Part shown: positions 25,297 through 33,227 of the stretch, in pieces
How the letters are laid out: each line of letters starts with the position of its first letter
Position numbering within the stretch: the stretch's first letter is position 1
Source: Planktomarina sp.
GTDB lineage: Bacteria > Pseudomonadota > Alphaproteobacteria > Rhodobacterales > Rhodobacteraceae
Direction: 5' to 3'
DNA length: 33,227 nt
Assembly: GCA_020629775.1 (NCBI GenBank)
Contig: JAHDCP010000024.1
Coordinates: forward strand, 1-33,227
Notes under the pieces: generated by a model
What the model was told of the DNA's origin: nothing
Seen by the model: only the letters and a program-made list of their open reading frames with translations
Databases searched by the model: none
Translations under genes and position numbers: made by a program

Positions 25297-26206
25297 TTTT
25301 CAAAGCAAGCAACATGGCATCTGTCAGCGCTTGAATGTCTGTTGCACCGATTTCAGACGCATTGAGCGCAAGTGATCCCGCCTGGCTTTGGCGGGCAACA
25401 GTGCCATTTGTGACACTCGGATCCAGCCCCAAATCCCGCAATGTTTGTGCCACTTCGCGCATTTCAGCGGCGCGTCGGACCCCATGGGTGATGGCACGTT
25501 CAATCATATAAGGCGCGCGTTCTGGCCAGTTAAACCCTGGATAGCTTTTATCAAGCGATGCCATTATTTCCGTGTCTATGCCCGCTTTGCGCGCAGCCAA
25601 AAAACATTCAAGCGTCAGGGCTTCCAGCCCTTTGACCATGATCGATCTGATCATCTTGCGGGTGGACGCGTCCCCCACTGACGGCCCGGCAATGGACGCC
25701 TCCATGCCCAAGTGCTCCAGCATGGCCAAGCCTGCCTTTGCGTGGGGGCCAGCCAAAAGACAGGGCGATCGATGCAACTTCGGATGAACCGGCGTCATGA
25801 TGGCAACATCAACGTACCGCCCACCGGCAGCATTCACCACTTGGGCCGAACGTTTTTTTGTTTCAGGGGCGCAACTGTTGCAATCGAAATAAAGACACCC
25901 CGCCATATCAACCTGGGCTGCCTGTCCGGCCGCATCTTCAGCTTGCTCCGCTGTAACTAACGAAAAAACCGCGGGCACCCTCAAACAGGTTTCTGCCGCG
26001 CTTTTCGCAGTTTTCATACCGCACTGATCAAACGCTTTCAGAATGCTGTCAGGATCGCCTTGATCCAGTTTGATATCATAGGCACAAAACTGCAAATCCG
26101 GGTTGCCTTGCTGCATCCCAGTGCAAAACGCCTGCGCAGCCTCACCAAAGCCAATAAAGGCAACACCATTTTTAAATCGGGTGGTTTCTTTTGCGTTCTT
26201 GGCCAT
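25289..26206 (-). CDS. NAD(P)-binding oxidoreductase, 6-phosphogluconate dehydrogenase-like with DUF1932-type C-terminus
   Basis: This 305-residue protein has an N-terminal Rossmann domain (VAFIGFGEAAQAFCTGM) of the β-hydroxyacid dehydrogenase type and a helical C-terminal part (STRKMIRSIMVKGLEALTLECFLAARKAG, PYMIERAITHGVRRAAEM) of the kind called DUF1932. The usual β-hydroxyacid dehydrogenase Lys appears as RKMIRSIMVKG. It is the first gene of the operon leading into ligABC, overlapping ligA by 8 bases. Homologues are, to my knowledge, often seen next to protocatechuate 4,5-cleavage genes without a settled role; no step of the known pathway requires it. I do not assign a substrate. Confidence 0.85.
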
Positions 26207-26265
26207 GCGATCAGGCTAACACCCCCCCGACAAAGGATGCCAATTCAAATCGAATAATCAATATT

Positions 26266-26277
26266 GAAAAAAGCTAT
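26266..26277 (-). promoter_or_regulatory. Shared TAGCTTTTT element upstream of the ligABC operon
   Basis: Reading towards the operon, the minus strand has ATAGCTTTTTTC about 60 bases upstream of the first start at 26206, followed by AATATTGATTATTC. The same word in the same orientation occurs upstream of galB at 27528. It is a candidate binding site of the LysR protein. Confidence 0.4.
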
Positions 26278-26311
26278 TCATGTTGGTTTTTGCATCGGTC
26301 TCGTGCGGAAA

Positions 26312-27517
26312 CTAAGGGCTGTACTTATGCAAAAAATCAATGAATTGCTCTTGTGTCGCGGTTGGGCGCCAACCCTTACGATACGTCAAGCCAATTTCCC
26401 GAACGTGGCCTTGAAGCGCCACATTCAATGGGGCCAGCAGCCCCAATCTTGCTTCCACCCCAATTTGATGGCGTGAAACGATTGAAACATAATTTCCTTC
26501 GGATAGGACCCCGCGCAATACCGCCATCGAAGAAGAAACCACTCGCACCGGGGACCGATCCAAGTCTTGGATTCGCAAAGTTTCAAACAAATATTGCCCA
26601 GCCGGGGTTTCTTTCGGCGGCGCCACCCAAGGGTACGCCAATGTATCTTGCAGGCTGACTGCGCTTTGTGACGCCAAAGGATGATTGGGATGCGCAACAA
26701 TTGACAATTCGTCCCGAAAAAGACCCTTCTGCACCACGTCCTCCGCAGGATGCGGGGACCGCAATGCCCCAATCAAACAATCCACATCGCCTTCTCGCAA
26801 CGACCGCAAAAGTTCGGAATACCGACCATCAATAATGCGAACTTGAACACCTTTGCGGGACGTTGTCATCGCGTGGATCGCTTTTGGCACAATGCTTGTT
26901 CTGGCAAGCGGCAAACTGCCAAGCACGAAGGTGCCTTTGTCTTCGCCAGTGATTTGGCTTATTTCTTCAATCCCTTGGCGAATTTCAGATTGGGCGAGTT
27001 TGACTTCCTTCACGAAGGTCTCGGCCACAGGGGTTAAGGCAACGCCAGATGGGCGAGCCATAAAAAAAGGTGTTTTTGCCAAAGCCTCTAGGCTGCGTGC
27101 GGCGCGATGGATTGTGGGCTGTGAAAGCCCCAACGCACTTGCTGCCAAAGTGAAACTGCCGGTGTTTGCGATGGCCACTAGCGTGCGCAACTGGGCCGCT
27201 GTTACAGCAAGATCAAACCCAGCCTGGCGCTTTTTGGTGGTGTTGGTGCCGCGCATGGCCGCTTTGGCGCCTTGTCTCAAATGCGCCAACGCCTGGGACG
27301 CCCTTTGTTCAAATACTCTGCCACTGGGGGTGGGGCCAAAGCTATGTTTTTGTCGGTTCAACAACGGAACGCCAATGTCTGCTTCCAACCTCGCGATCGC
27401 TTGACTGGCAGCAGGTTGGGACAAGTGGCAACTTTCGGCCGCGGCAGAAACCGAACCAGTTCGCACCGTTTCCAGGAAAACACGCATATGCCTAATATTT
27501 GGAAAGCCATTCCACAT
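26312..27517 (-). CDS. LysR family regulator with two N-terminal helix-turn-helix domains
   Basis: This 401-residue regulator is about 100 residues longer than a usual LysR protein. Residues 7-70 form one winged helix-turn-helix (IRHMRVFLETVRTGSVSAAA, LSQPAASQAIARLEADIG). Residues 106-165 form a second (LRTLVAIANTGSFTLAASAL, LSQPTIHRAARSLEALA). They are followed by the effector-binding domain (GTFVLGSLPLARTSIVPKAI, VDCLIGALRSPHPAEDV, VSSSMAVLRGVLSEGNYVSIV). It is divergent from galB and upstream of the ligABC operon in the same direction, so it probably regulates both transcription units of the protocatechuate pathway. The likely effector is a pathway intermediate or protocatechuate. Confidence 0.9.
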   Translation of the reverse strand: MWNGFPNIRHMRVFLETVRTGSVSAAAESCHLSQPAASQAIARLEADIGVPLLNRQKHSFGPTPSGRVFEQRASQALAHLRQGAKAAMRGTNTTKKRQAGFDLAVTAAQLRTLVAIANTGSFTLAASALGLSQPTIHRAARSLEALAKTPFFMARPSGVALTPVAETFVKEVKLAQSEIRQGIEEISQITGEDKGTFVLGSLPLARTSIVPKAIHAMTTSRKGVQVRIIDGRYSELLRSLREGDVDCLIGALRSPHPAEDVVQKGLFRDELSIVAHPNHPLASQSAVSLQDTLAYPWVAPPKETPAGQYLFETLRIQDLDRSPVRVVSSSMAVLRGVLSEGNYVSIVSRHQIGVEARLGLLAPLNVALQGHVREIGLTYRKGWRPTATQEQFIDFLHKYSP

Positions 27518-27527
27518 GAAACCATTC

Positions 27528-27539
27528 TATAGCTTTTTC
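27528..27539 (+). promoter_or_regulatory. Shared TAGCTTTTT element upstream of galB
   Basis: TATAGCTTTTTC lies about 89 bases upstream of the galB ATG, in the 110-base divergent gap with the LysR gene. It is followed by TTATTTTGAATACCC, similar to the sequence after the copy at 26266. Confidence 0.4.
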
Positions 27540-27627
27540 TTATTTTGAATACCCAATTCGAAATAGGCAATTTCACCCCGGCAGGTTTACTGTCTTGCCT
27601 AAAGAAACCCAAAGAAAGGCTTGACCC

Positions 27628-28365
27628 ATGGCTGATAAGAAAACTGCGCTGGTGATAAGCGCGCATTCTGCTGATTTTGTCTGGCGGGCTGGCGGCGCAA
27701 TTGCATTGCATCAGGACAAAGGCTTTGAGGTCACGGTGGTTTGTCTGTCTTACGGTGAGCGCGGTGAAAGCGCGAAACTTTGGAAGCAAGAAGGTATGAC
27801 TTTAGAAAAAGTCAAAACCGAACGACGTAAAGAAGCAGAAAACGCGGCAGCCGCTTTGGGCATGAACGACATCCGCTTTTTCGATGTTGGGGATTATCCC
27901 CTGGATTTAGGTCGGGACACCCAAGACCGCATGGTGGATGTTATCCGCGAAGTTCAGCCCAAGTTTATGATGTCCCATTCCAAGTGGGATCCATACAACA
28001 CGGACCACATGAACACGACGCAATTTGTTTTGGAATGCCGAATGATTGCCCAAGCCTGGGGCCACAACCCCGGGCAAAAGGTTTTGGGCGCCCCGCAGTT
28101 GTATCTTTTTGAGCCGCACCAAACAGAACAGATGAATTGGAAACCAACCACGTTTCTCGACATCACGGAAGTCTGGGACAAAAAATGGGCGGCGATCCAA
28201 TGCATGCAAGGGCAAGAACACTTGTGGCACTTCTATGAAAACGTCGCGCAAAATCGGGCCAACCATTTCCGCCGCAACTCTGGCGGAATGGCGGGTGGGC
28301 GTGTCGCCAAATACGCCGAAGGGTTTGAAACGGTCTTCCCACGCACAGTGGACGAGTTGGAATAA
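27628..28365 (+). CDS. galB: 4-oxalomesaconate hydratase (GalB, PIG-L fold)
   Basis: GalB adds water to 4-oxalomesaconate to form 4-carboxy-4-hydroxy-2-oxoadipate, using a zinc site in a LmbE/PIG-L fold. The 245-residue protein contains [20 protein letters not shown] (metal-binding motif) and stretches I recognise from Pseudomonas Gal[32 protein letters not shown] and [11 protein letters not shown]. It replaces the unrelated amidohydrolase LigJ used by Sphingobium for the same step. It starts after AAAGGCTTGACCC and its stop overlaps the ligK start (TAATG). Confidence 0.9.
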   Translation: MADKKTALVISAHSADFVWRAGGAIALHQDKGFEVTVVCLSYGERGESAKLWKQEGMTLEKVKTERRKEAENAAAALGMNDIRFFDVGDYPLDLGRDTQDRMVDVIREVQPKFMMSHSKWDPYNTDHMNTTQFVLECRMIAQAWGHNPGQKVLGAPQLYLFEPHQTEQMNWKPTTFLDITEVWDKKWAAIQCMQGQEHLWHFYENVAQNRANHFRRNSGGMAGGRVAKYAEGFETVFPRTVDELE

Positions 28366-29054
28366 TGCATAAGCCGGGAACAGCGGGCGTTGTCGTCCAG
28401 AACATTGAACGCGCGGACCAGACCATTATCGATGGATTGGCTCAATGCGGTGTTGCAACAGTCCACGAAGCGCAAGGCCGCAAAGGTTTGCTGGCGGATT
28501 ATATGACGCCGATTTATCCAGGCGCGCGCATTGCCGGATCTGCCGTAACAATCTTGGCGCCGCCCTGCGACAACTGGATGATCCACGTTGCCATTGAACA
28601 ACTGCACCCAGGTGATGTGCTTTTACTGGGAACGATGGCCCCTTCGAATGCCGGGTATTTTGGCGATCTGTTGGCAACATCTGCGATGCATCGTGGGTGT
28701 AAAGGCCTGATCATCGACGCAGGTGTTCGGGATGTGAAAGATTTGACCGAAATGGGCTTTCCGGTTTGGTCAAAGGCAGTGCATGCCCAAGGCACGATTA
28801 AGGAAACCCTGGGGTCAGTGAATGTACCGGTTGTTTGCGCGGACGGACTGGTGAACCCCGGTGACATTGTCGTGGCCGACGACGATGGTGTTTGCATTGT
28901 GCGCCGCGAAGAAGCTGCTTCTGTTTTGGAAAAAGCAAATGCCAGAGAGGCAAACGAAGGCGGCAAACGCGCCCGTTTTGAAGCTGGTGAATTGGGTCTT
29001 GATATCTACAACATGCGCGAACGTTTGGCTGAGAAAGGCTTGAAATATGTCTGA
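28365..29054 (+). CDS. ligK: 4-carboxy-4-hydroxy-2-oxoadipate aldolase
   Basis: This 229-residue RraA-fold class II aldolase (LigK/GalC/ProA group) splits 4-carboxy-4-hydroxy-2-oxoadipate into pyruvate and oxaloacetate; many members also decarboxylate oxaloacetate. It shows the family core [38 protein letters not shown], where the final Arg-Asp lies in the substrate/metal site, and [14 protein letters not shown]. It overlaps galB by one base and ligU by 8 bases. This is the last chemical step of the pathway. Confidence 0.92.
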   Translation: MHKPGTAGVVVQNIERADQTIIDGLAQCGVATVHEAQGRKGLLADYMTPIYPGARIAGSAVTILAPPCDNWMIHVAIEQLHPGDVLLLGTMAPSNAGYFGDLLATSAMHRGCKGLIIDAGVRDVKDLTEMGFPVWSKAVHAQGTIKETLGSVNVPVVCADGLVNPGDIVVADDDGVCIVRREEAASVLEKANAREANEGGKRARFEAGELGLDIYNMRERLAEKGLKYV

Positions 29055-30102
29055 TGGCATCCGCTGCATGTGGATGCGCGGCGGGACATCCAAAGGCGGG
29101 TATTTCTTGTCAGACGATTTGCCGTCAAATCCGGCCGCCCGAGATGCCATTTTACTGGGGGTTATGGGGTCACCTGACAGTCGTCAGATTGATGGTATGG
29201 GCGGGGCAGACCCTTTGACGTCTAAGGTGGCGATGGTGCGCAAATCGACCCGGACAGGTGTGGATGTTGACTACCTGTTTTTGCAGGTTTTCGTCGATCA
29301 AGCGATCGTGACCGACGCTCAAAATTGCGGGAACATTTTGTCGGGCGTAGGTCCTTTTGCCATCGAACGTGGGCTCGTTCAGGCAAATGATGGCGAAACC
29401 CCCGTAACGATTTTTATGGAGAATACCGGGCAAATTTCAGTTGCGCGCGTGAAAACCCCTGGGAAACGCGTAGCCTATGCGGGGGACGCAATGATCGACG
29501 GCGTTCCAAAAGGATCAGCCCCGGTGCCTATCACATTCAAAGACACTGCTGGTTCTTCATGCGGCGCGCTTTTGCCAACAGGCAATGCGCTTGACGTAAT
29601 CGATGGCGTACCTGTGACGATGATCGACAACGGCATGCCGTGCGTTGTCCTTCGGGCCAGCGATATGGGTATTTCAGGCGACGAAACACCTGAAGATTTG
29701 GAAAAAGATGAGAGTCTACGCAGCAGATTAGAGTCGATCCGATTGATTTGTGGTTCAATGATGAACTTAGGCGATGTCACTGAAAAATCAGTTCCCAAAA
29801 TGACCATGGTCAGCGCACCTGCCAACGGCGGCGCAATTTCAACACGAACTTTCATCCCCCACAGATGCCACAAAACCATTGGCGTTTTGGGTGCCGTCTG
29901 TGTGGCCACTGCGTGTTTGATAGAAGGATCCTCCGCATTTGATTTGGCCAGCCGTGGCGAAGGCACAACCCGTAGTCTTTCTGTCGAACACCCAACTGGA
30001 GAGATGACTGTTGTCGCAACATTGGATCATTCTGGCACAGTGTCCGAAGCGGCAATCCTGCGTACCGCCCGCAAACTTATGGATGGAAAGATTTTCCCAT
30101 GA
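29047..30102 (+). CDS. ligU: 4-oxalomesaconate tautomerase (LigU/GalD, PrpF family)
   Basis: This 351-residue PrpF-type isomerase has the signature [13 protein letters not shown] near the N-terminus, which contains the catalytic Lys region. Further family stretches are [28 protein letters not shown] and GNALDVI. It shifts the double bond of 4-oxalomesaconate so that the hydratase can act. It overlaps ligK by 8 bases and ligI by 4. The name galD is used for the Pseudomonas enzyme. Confidence 0.9.
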   Translation: MSDGIRCMWMRGGTSKGGYFLSDDLPSNPAARDAILLGVMGSPDSRQIDGMGGADPLTSKVAMVRKSTRTGVDVDYLFLQVFVDQAIVTDAQNCGNILSGVGPFAIERGLVQANDGETPVTIFMENTGQISVARVKTPGKRVAYAGDAMIDGVPKGSAPVPITFKDTAGSSCGALLPTGNALDVIDGVPVTMIDNGMPCVVLRASDMGISGDETPEDLEKDESLRSRLESIRLICGSMMNLGDVTEKSVPKMTMVSAPANGGAISTRTFIPHRCHKTIGVLGAVCVATACLIEGSSAFDLASRGEGTTRSLSVEHPTGEMTVVATLDHSGTVSEAAILRTARKLMDGKIFP

Positions 30103-30983
30103 TTGATCAGCCAATGGATCCGAATTGGCTTCGGTTTCACCCGGACCCGAAGACCCCCAACTTTATTTTGCCAGACGGTGCGGTAGATGCCCACTGCCAC
30201 GTTTTTGGTCCAACGCCGGAGTTTCCATTTGCTCCTGAACGAAAGTACACGCCGTGCAATGCCGGCAAGGATCAGCTTTATGCCCTACGTGATCATCTAG
30301 GATTTGCCCGAAATGTGATTGTACAAGCTACCTGTCACGGCAAAGACAACAGCGCGATGGTGGATGCCTGTCGAACTGCGGGTGATTTGGCACGCGGCGT
30401 GGCCAGCGTGGGTGCGGATATCACCCGGGATCATCTGGCCGAAATGCACCAAGCCGGTGTACGCGGTGTACGCTTCAATTTTGTCAAACGCCTGGTAGAT
30501 GCAACACCACGGGAGGTGTTCATTGGGATTGCCGAAAAGATACAGGAATTTGGTTGGTCAATCGTGGTCTATTTCGAAGCGGCAGATTTAGAAGATCTGG
30601 AACCTTTTTTGCGCCAATTGCCCGGAATTATTGTCGTGGATCACATGGGGCGACCGGATGTTACCAAAGGGGTTGATGATCCCGATTTTGAACGGTTCAT
30701 CCGTTTAATGTCAGAAAATGAAAACATCTGGACTAAGGTTACCTGCCCAGAACGGCTAACTGCCCAAGGCGCACCTTATGATGATGTCGTTCCGTTTTAC
30801 CGATCGATCATTGACCGATTCGAAGACAAAGTTCTTTGGGGTACCGATTGGCCGCACCCGAATATGAAGTCACATATGCCAGACGATGGCAGGCTGGTGG
30901 AATATATCCCGCGTATTGCGCGCACAAAGACACAGCAACAAAAGCTTCTGGTGGATAACCCAATGCGACTTTACTGGTCCTAG
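30099..30983 (+). CDS. ligI: 2-pyrone-4,6-dicarboxylate lactonase
   Basis: This 294-residue amidohydrolase-superfamily lactonase opens 2-pyrone-4,6-dicarboxylate to 4-oxalomesaconate. It has the HxH motif in VDAHCHVFGP, the substrate-contact region LGFARNVIVQATCHG, GVRGVRFNFVKRLVD, VDHMGRPDV and the catalytic Asp in LWGTDWPHPN, ending in DNPMRLYWS as in Sphingobium LigI. It is the last gene of galB-ligK-ligU-ligI. The stop codon TAG lies inside a 12-base perfect palindrome (GGTCCTAGGACC). Confidence 0.95.
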   Translation: MIDQPMDPNWLRFHPDPKTPNFILPDGAVDAHCHVFGPTPEFPFAPERKYTPCNAGKDQLYALRDHLGFARNVIVQATCHGKDNSAMVDACRTAGDLARGVASVGADITRDHLAEMHQAGVRGVRFNFVKRLVDATPREVFIGIAEKIQEFGWSIVVYFEAADLEDLEPFLRQLPGIIVVDHMGRPDVTKGVDDPDFERFIRLMSENENIWTKVTCPERLTAQGAPYDDVVPFYRSIIDRFEDKVLWGTDWPHPNMKSHMPDDGRLVEYIPRIARTKTQQQKLLVDNPMRLYWS

Positions 30984-31009
30984 GACCGGGAGCTGCAACA
31001 GCCATTTTG

Positions 31010-31588
31010 TCAAATAATGTCACACTCGAACGCAACATAGGGTTTGCCTTCTTCTTTAACGACGTCACCAAGTTGCTTGGGATTGTAACCATACCGCTTG
31101 GCCATCCGCATAAAGGCATGCCAGCCCAGAAACAGACATCGCTCACCACCATGCATTTTTATGTAAGCATTGGCCGTATCCAAGATTTGCTTGCCCACCA
31201 TTCCCTTGTTTTCAATCGCCACCAACCGGGACAATTCCCATGACTTTTCGTCGGTGGGCGGGGTGTTCCAACAAATATTGGAGGGCAGCCCTATTTTGCC
31301 GTGAAACGCATCATTGATCATATAGGTGTTTTTCGTTCGCCCATTTCCAACCGAATTGTCACATCGCACCAAACGTGCGCCGCCGATGACACGCCCATTT
31401 TCATGGCCGACAATGTAAACGGTGCCTGCGCCAACGTCATACTGCTCATATTCGATTTCCTCGACGGTGGTTAAATCCCAACCGATTTTATCAATGAAAA
31501 CGGCACTGCGCAGACGCAGATAATCAACCACTAAATCCCATCGCGCAATGCCACCAGGCATCTTCAAAACTGAAATTTCCACATGCAA
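31010..31588 (-). CDS. LuxI-type acyl-homoserine-lactone synthase
   Basis: This 192-residue autoinducer synthase makes an N-acyl (or N-aryl) homoserine lactone from S-adenosylmethionine and an acyl donor. Conserved features are RLRSAVFIDKIGW (Arg, Phe, Trp of the SAM site), EYEQYD, YIVGHENGRVIGGARLVR and WELSRLVAIE (Glu, Arg). In the family the segment before QYD normally reads ExDQYD; here the first Asp is Glu. The gene is divergent from luxR with a 73-base gap and converges with ligI. Acyl chain and donor cannot be predicted from sequence. Confidence 0.9.
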   Translation of the reverse strand: MHVEISVLKMPGGIARWDLVVDYLRLRSAVFIDKIGWDLTTVEEIEYEQYDVGAGTVYIVGHENGRVIGGARLVRCDNSVGNGRTKNTYMINDAFHGKIGLPSNICWNTPPTDEKSWELSRLVAIENKGMVGKQILDTANAYIKMHGGERCLFLGWHAFMRMAKRYGYNPKQLGDVVKEEGKPYVAFECDII

Positions 31589-31644
31589 ACATCCCTATTT
31601 CATCTTCACCATACACTAAAAAAGATTGTATAGCACAACGACTA

Positions 31645-31656
31645 CACCTTAAGGTG
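31645..31656. promoter_or_regulatory. 12-base perfect palindrome at the luxR start
   Basis: CACCTTAAGGTG ends 5 bases before the luxR ATG and includes the ribosome-binding AAGGTGA. It may be an operator for LuxR autoregulation, or may simply fold over the ribosome site. It is shorter than a classic 20-base lux box. Confidence 0.4.
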
Positions 31657-31661
31657 AATCA

Positions 31662-32306
31662 ATGTTCGAAAGCATGATCCCCAATTTTGAGGGCGAAGAA
31701 GCCGCCATTAAGTTTGTATCCACAAAAGGGTACGTCATGGTGGTGAACCTTCGAAACTTGACCCCGCAATATTACAGATCGACGTTCCCGCAAGGATGGC
31801 AGAACAGATATATTGCCAACCGCTTCGCATTGATTGACCCGATTTTATATTGGGCTGCTTGGAACACAGGGGTGGTGCGTTGGTCCGAAATTGCGGCCAC
31901 TCGCAAGATCGCTTTGAACGACCATGTGATGAAATGCGCCAAAGAATACGGGCTGAATTATGGGGCCGTTTTTTCCTACAAAACAGGCAAAAGCCGAACA
32001 AGCCGGAACATCTTTTCTGTTTCTCGTGATGACAGGGATTTCACCGATGAAGAACTGACGTTCCTGGAAACCAGTTTCAATCGAATCCTAGGATATATCG
32101 GCGAGGCCACGCAAATCACCCAAGCAGAACTGGACGTTTTGTCTTTGGCTGCCCGCGGAAAAACCCAACAGGAAATTGCGGAAATGGAAGGCATTTCCAA
32201 AGAAACGGTCAAAAAAAGAATGGAAAAAGCCAGGCGAACGCTGGGGGCTAATTCTGCCACCCATGCAGTTGCCATTGCGATCTCACGAAAATTGATTACA
32301 CTATAG
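31662..32306 (+). CDS. LuxR-type quorum-sensing regulator
   Basis: This 214-residue protein has an N-terminal autoinducer-binding domain and a C-terminal LuxR helix-turn-helix. The ligand-pocket residues of TraR/LuxR are recognisable: GWQNRYIANRFALIDPILYWA (Trp, Tyr, Asp-Pro) and VVRWSEI (Trp). The DNA-binding part (ELDVLSLAARGKTQQEIAEMEGISKETVKKRMEKAR) keeps the conserved Glu, Leu and Gly residues and ends in THAVAIAISRKLI. It is slightly shorter at the N-terminus than typical members. It is divergent from luxI and probably responds to the product of that gene. Confidence 0.9.
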   Translation: MFESMIPNFEGEEAAIKFVSTKGYVMVVNLRNLTPQYYRSTFPQGWQNRYIANRFALIDPILYWAAWNTGVVRWSEIAATRKIALNDHVMKCAKEYGLNYGAVFSYKTGKSRTSRNIFSVSRDDRDFTDEELTFLETSFNRILGYIGEATQITQAELDVLSLAARGKTQQEIAEMEGISKETVKKRMEKARRTLGANSATHAVAIAISRKLITL

Positions 32307-32396
32307 GGTAACACCTATTTGGCGTTTGGTTGATTAAATTTGGAATGCTACCGTTAAGCGAGTATTTCCAAATCAAGCAATAGAAAGTGGTCATCA

Positions 32397-32735
32397 ATGG
32401 CTTTTGATTTCGTAAAACGGCCTTCAGGCACAGCAAAACTTGTTGGAAAGGTTAACTTCCTTTCTGACAATTCCGCCCCCAAGTCCGCGGGCACCGCGCT
32501 GATGTTCGATGATGGCACGATTGAAATTTGTTCGATGCTGCTGCCCATAAACGGTACGTCTTTGGAAATCGAGTTCTTGGATCCACAAGTCCCGCAAAAA
32601 CGGTATTTGGCTGCACTTTTGGAAACACCTGCAGGTCACGCACGCATCGAAATTGGTTGGGCTGATGTTGAACAGCACCGCGCGACCCTGAACTTTCTGG
32701 CCATCCCAGAACGCGGGTCGCGCATCGTTATGTGA
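32397..32735 (+). CDS. Hypothetical protein, 112 residues
   Basis: I do not recognise this protein. It is mostly alternating hydrophobic/polar sequence suggesting β-strands (AKLVGKVNFLSD, SLEIEFLDPQ, HARIEIGWADVEQHRATLNFLAI), with no signal peptide or membrane segment and no clear catalytic motif. It starts 90 bases after luxR in the same direction, so it may be read from the same transcript or be a quorum-regulated gene. Its stop directly abuts the stop of the convergent amidinotransferase gene. Confidence 0.7.
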   Translation: MAFDFVKRPSGTAKLVGKVNFLSDNSAPKSAGTALMFDDGTIEICSMLLPINGTSLEIEFLDPQVPQKRYLAALLETPAGHARIEIGWADVEQHRATLNFLAIPERGSRIVM

Positions 32736-33227
32736 TCACTGCTTGGGGAAGTAATCCTCGCAACCGCCTTCGCGGTAAACGTCGGCCGTACAACAGTGCA
32801 GCCCGCCACCAAACGCATACGCATCACGCAATTCAACTTCCACAACGTTCATGCCCAGCTTGTCCATTTGTTCAGCTTGGTAAACTTCGGATTTTTCCAC
32901 ACAGACGGTTTTTGGGTCCAACACCAGCACGTTCATCGACAACCAGGTGGATGAATAACACAGCGGCGGTGGGGCGTTGTGGGCGGGTTGGGCTGCATCA
33001 ACGATTTCCCAATCATTGTCATTGAACATCTTGCGCTGATCTTCGGGCAGACGGCGCTGCGGGTTGTTCAGGATCAGACCCGGACGCAACGGCGTGAAGG
33101 TGGCGTCGATGTGGATGGGGTACGGGTCCCCGGGGAAATTGACGGTGTGCACCCGGTGGTCCGGGAAGTGACGCCGCAGCCATTCAATGCCCTTCAGGTT
33201 CGTGGTGAACCCGTGCTGCACCACCAG
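32736..33227 (-). CDS. Amidinotransferase family protein (glycine/inosamine amidinotransferase-like), partial
   Basis: This is the C-terminal 163 residues of a guanidine-group-modifying enzyme; the N-terminus lies beyond the window and the frame stays open to the edge. Visible features are GFTTNLKGIEWLRRHFPDHRVHTVNFPGDPYPIHIDATF, with the His-x-Asp of the active site, and the C-terminal catalytic Cys motif AFGGGLHCCTADVYREGG. The family includes L-arginine:glycine and inosamine-phosphate amidinotransferases and related hydrolases, so transfer from arginine is likely but the acceptor is unknown. The stop codons of this gene and the upstream hypothetical gene touch with no gap. Confidence 0.85.
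   Translation of the reverse strand: MVVQHGFTTNLKGIEWLRRHFPDHRVHTVNFPGDPYPIHIDATFTPLRPGLILNNPQRRLPEDQRKMFNDNDWEIVDAAQPAHNAPPPLCYSSTWLSMNVLVLDPKTVCVEKSEVYQAEQMDKLGMNVVEVELRDAYAFGGGLHCCTADVYREGGCEDYFPKQ

Noticed and set aside
27983-27994. TGGGATCCAT inside galB as an additional operator
   Set aside because: It lies in coding sequence, lacks the third C of the core, and is a single copy far from any promoter.
30976-30987. 12-base palindrome GGTCCTAGGACC at the ligI stop
   Set aside because: It has no loop and no T-run, so it is not a convincing terminator; a chance palindrome at the TAG stop is likely.

Overview
The window reads as an alphaproteobacterial chromosome segment. By content it is most likely a marine Rhodobacterales/Roseobacter-type organism: ccoNOQP-ccoGHIS-hemN-usp with FNR boxes, TRAP transporters, a LuxI/LuxR pair and base composition near 50% GC by eye. 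Taxonomy is inferred from gene content only. Gene density is high and no gene-free stretch exceeds about 225 bases. I saw no tRNA, rRNA, CRISPR array or insertion sequence.

Region 1 (1-9963) is a microaerobic respiration module: usp (-), hemN (-), ccoNOQP (+) and ccoG-fixH-ccoI-ccoS (+), with four FNR-type boxes. It is broken. Six of its ten genes carry seven disabling lesions: a 1-base insertion in usp, Tyr-to-stop in hemN, a 1-base deletion in ccoN, an insertion plus a deletion in ccoP, Cys-to-stop in ccoG, and a 7-base tandem duplication in fixH. ccoO, ccoQ, ccoI and ccoS are intact. I found no lesion in the remaining 23 kb. The mix of lesion types looks more like recent loss of the cbb3 oxidase system than one kind of sequencing artefact, but reads should be checked.

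Region 2 (10.0-23.0 kb) is a catabolic island. The minus strand carries a TRAP solute-binding protein (copy 2), a GST-fold protein, TRAP dctQ and dctM, an aromatic-type aldehyde dehydrogenase, a second GST, a short-chain dehydrogenase, a double-OsmC protein, an NrtS-like small membrane protein and a second, paralogous solute-binding protein with its own promoter. Divergently (+) come a GntR/FCD regulator, an alkylsulfatase-type metallo-hydrolase and an aldo-keto reductase. Six copies of a GGGATCCC palindrome lie in pairs in front of dctP1, in front of dctP2/gntR and in front of the metallo-hydrolase. They define a probable regulon whose substrate is unknown.

Region 3 (23.1-31.0 kb) encodes what looks like the complete protocatechuate 4,5-cleavage pathway to pyruvate and oxaloacetate: ligC, ligB, ligA and an unassigned NAD-binding oxidoreductase (-); a LysR regulator with two DNA-binding domains (-); and galB, ligK, ligU/galD and ligI (+). 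The working model is that region 2 imports an aromatic or substituted aromatic compound and converts it towards protocatechuate, which region 3 then opens. No O-demethylase or hydroxylase is present here, so the link between the two regions is inference.

Region 4 (31.0-33.2 kb) has a divergent luxI-luxR quorum-sensing pair, an unrecognised 112-residue protein and the C-terminal part of an amidinotransferase cut by the window edge.
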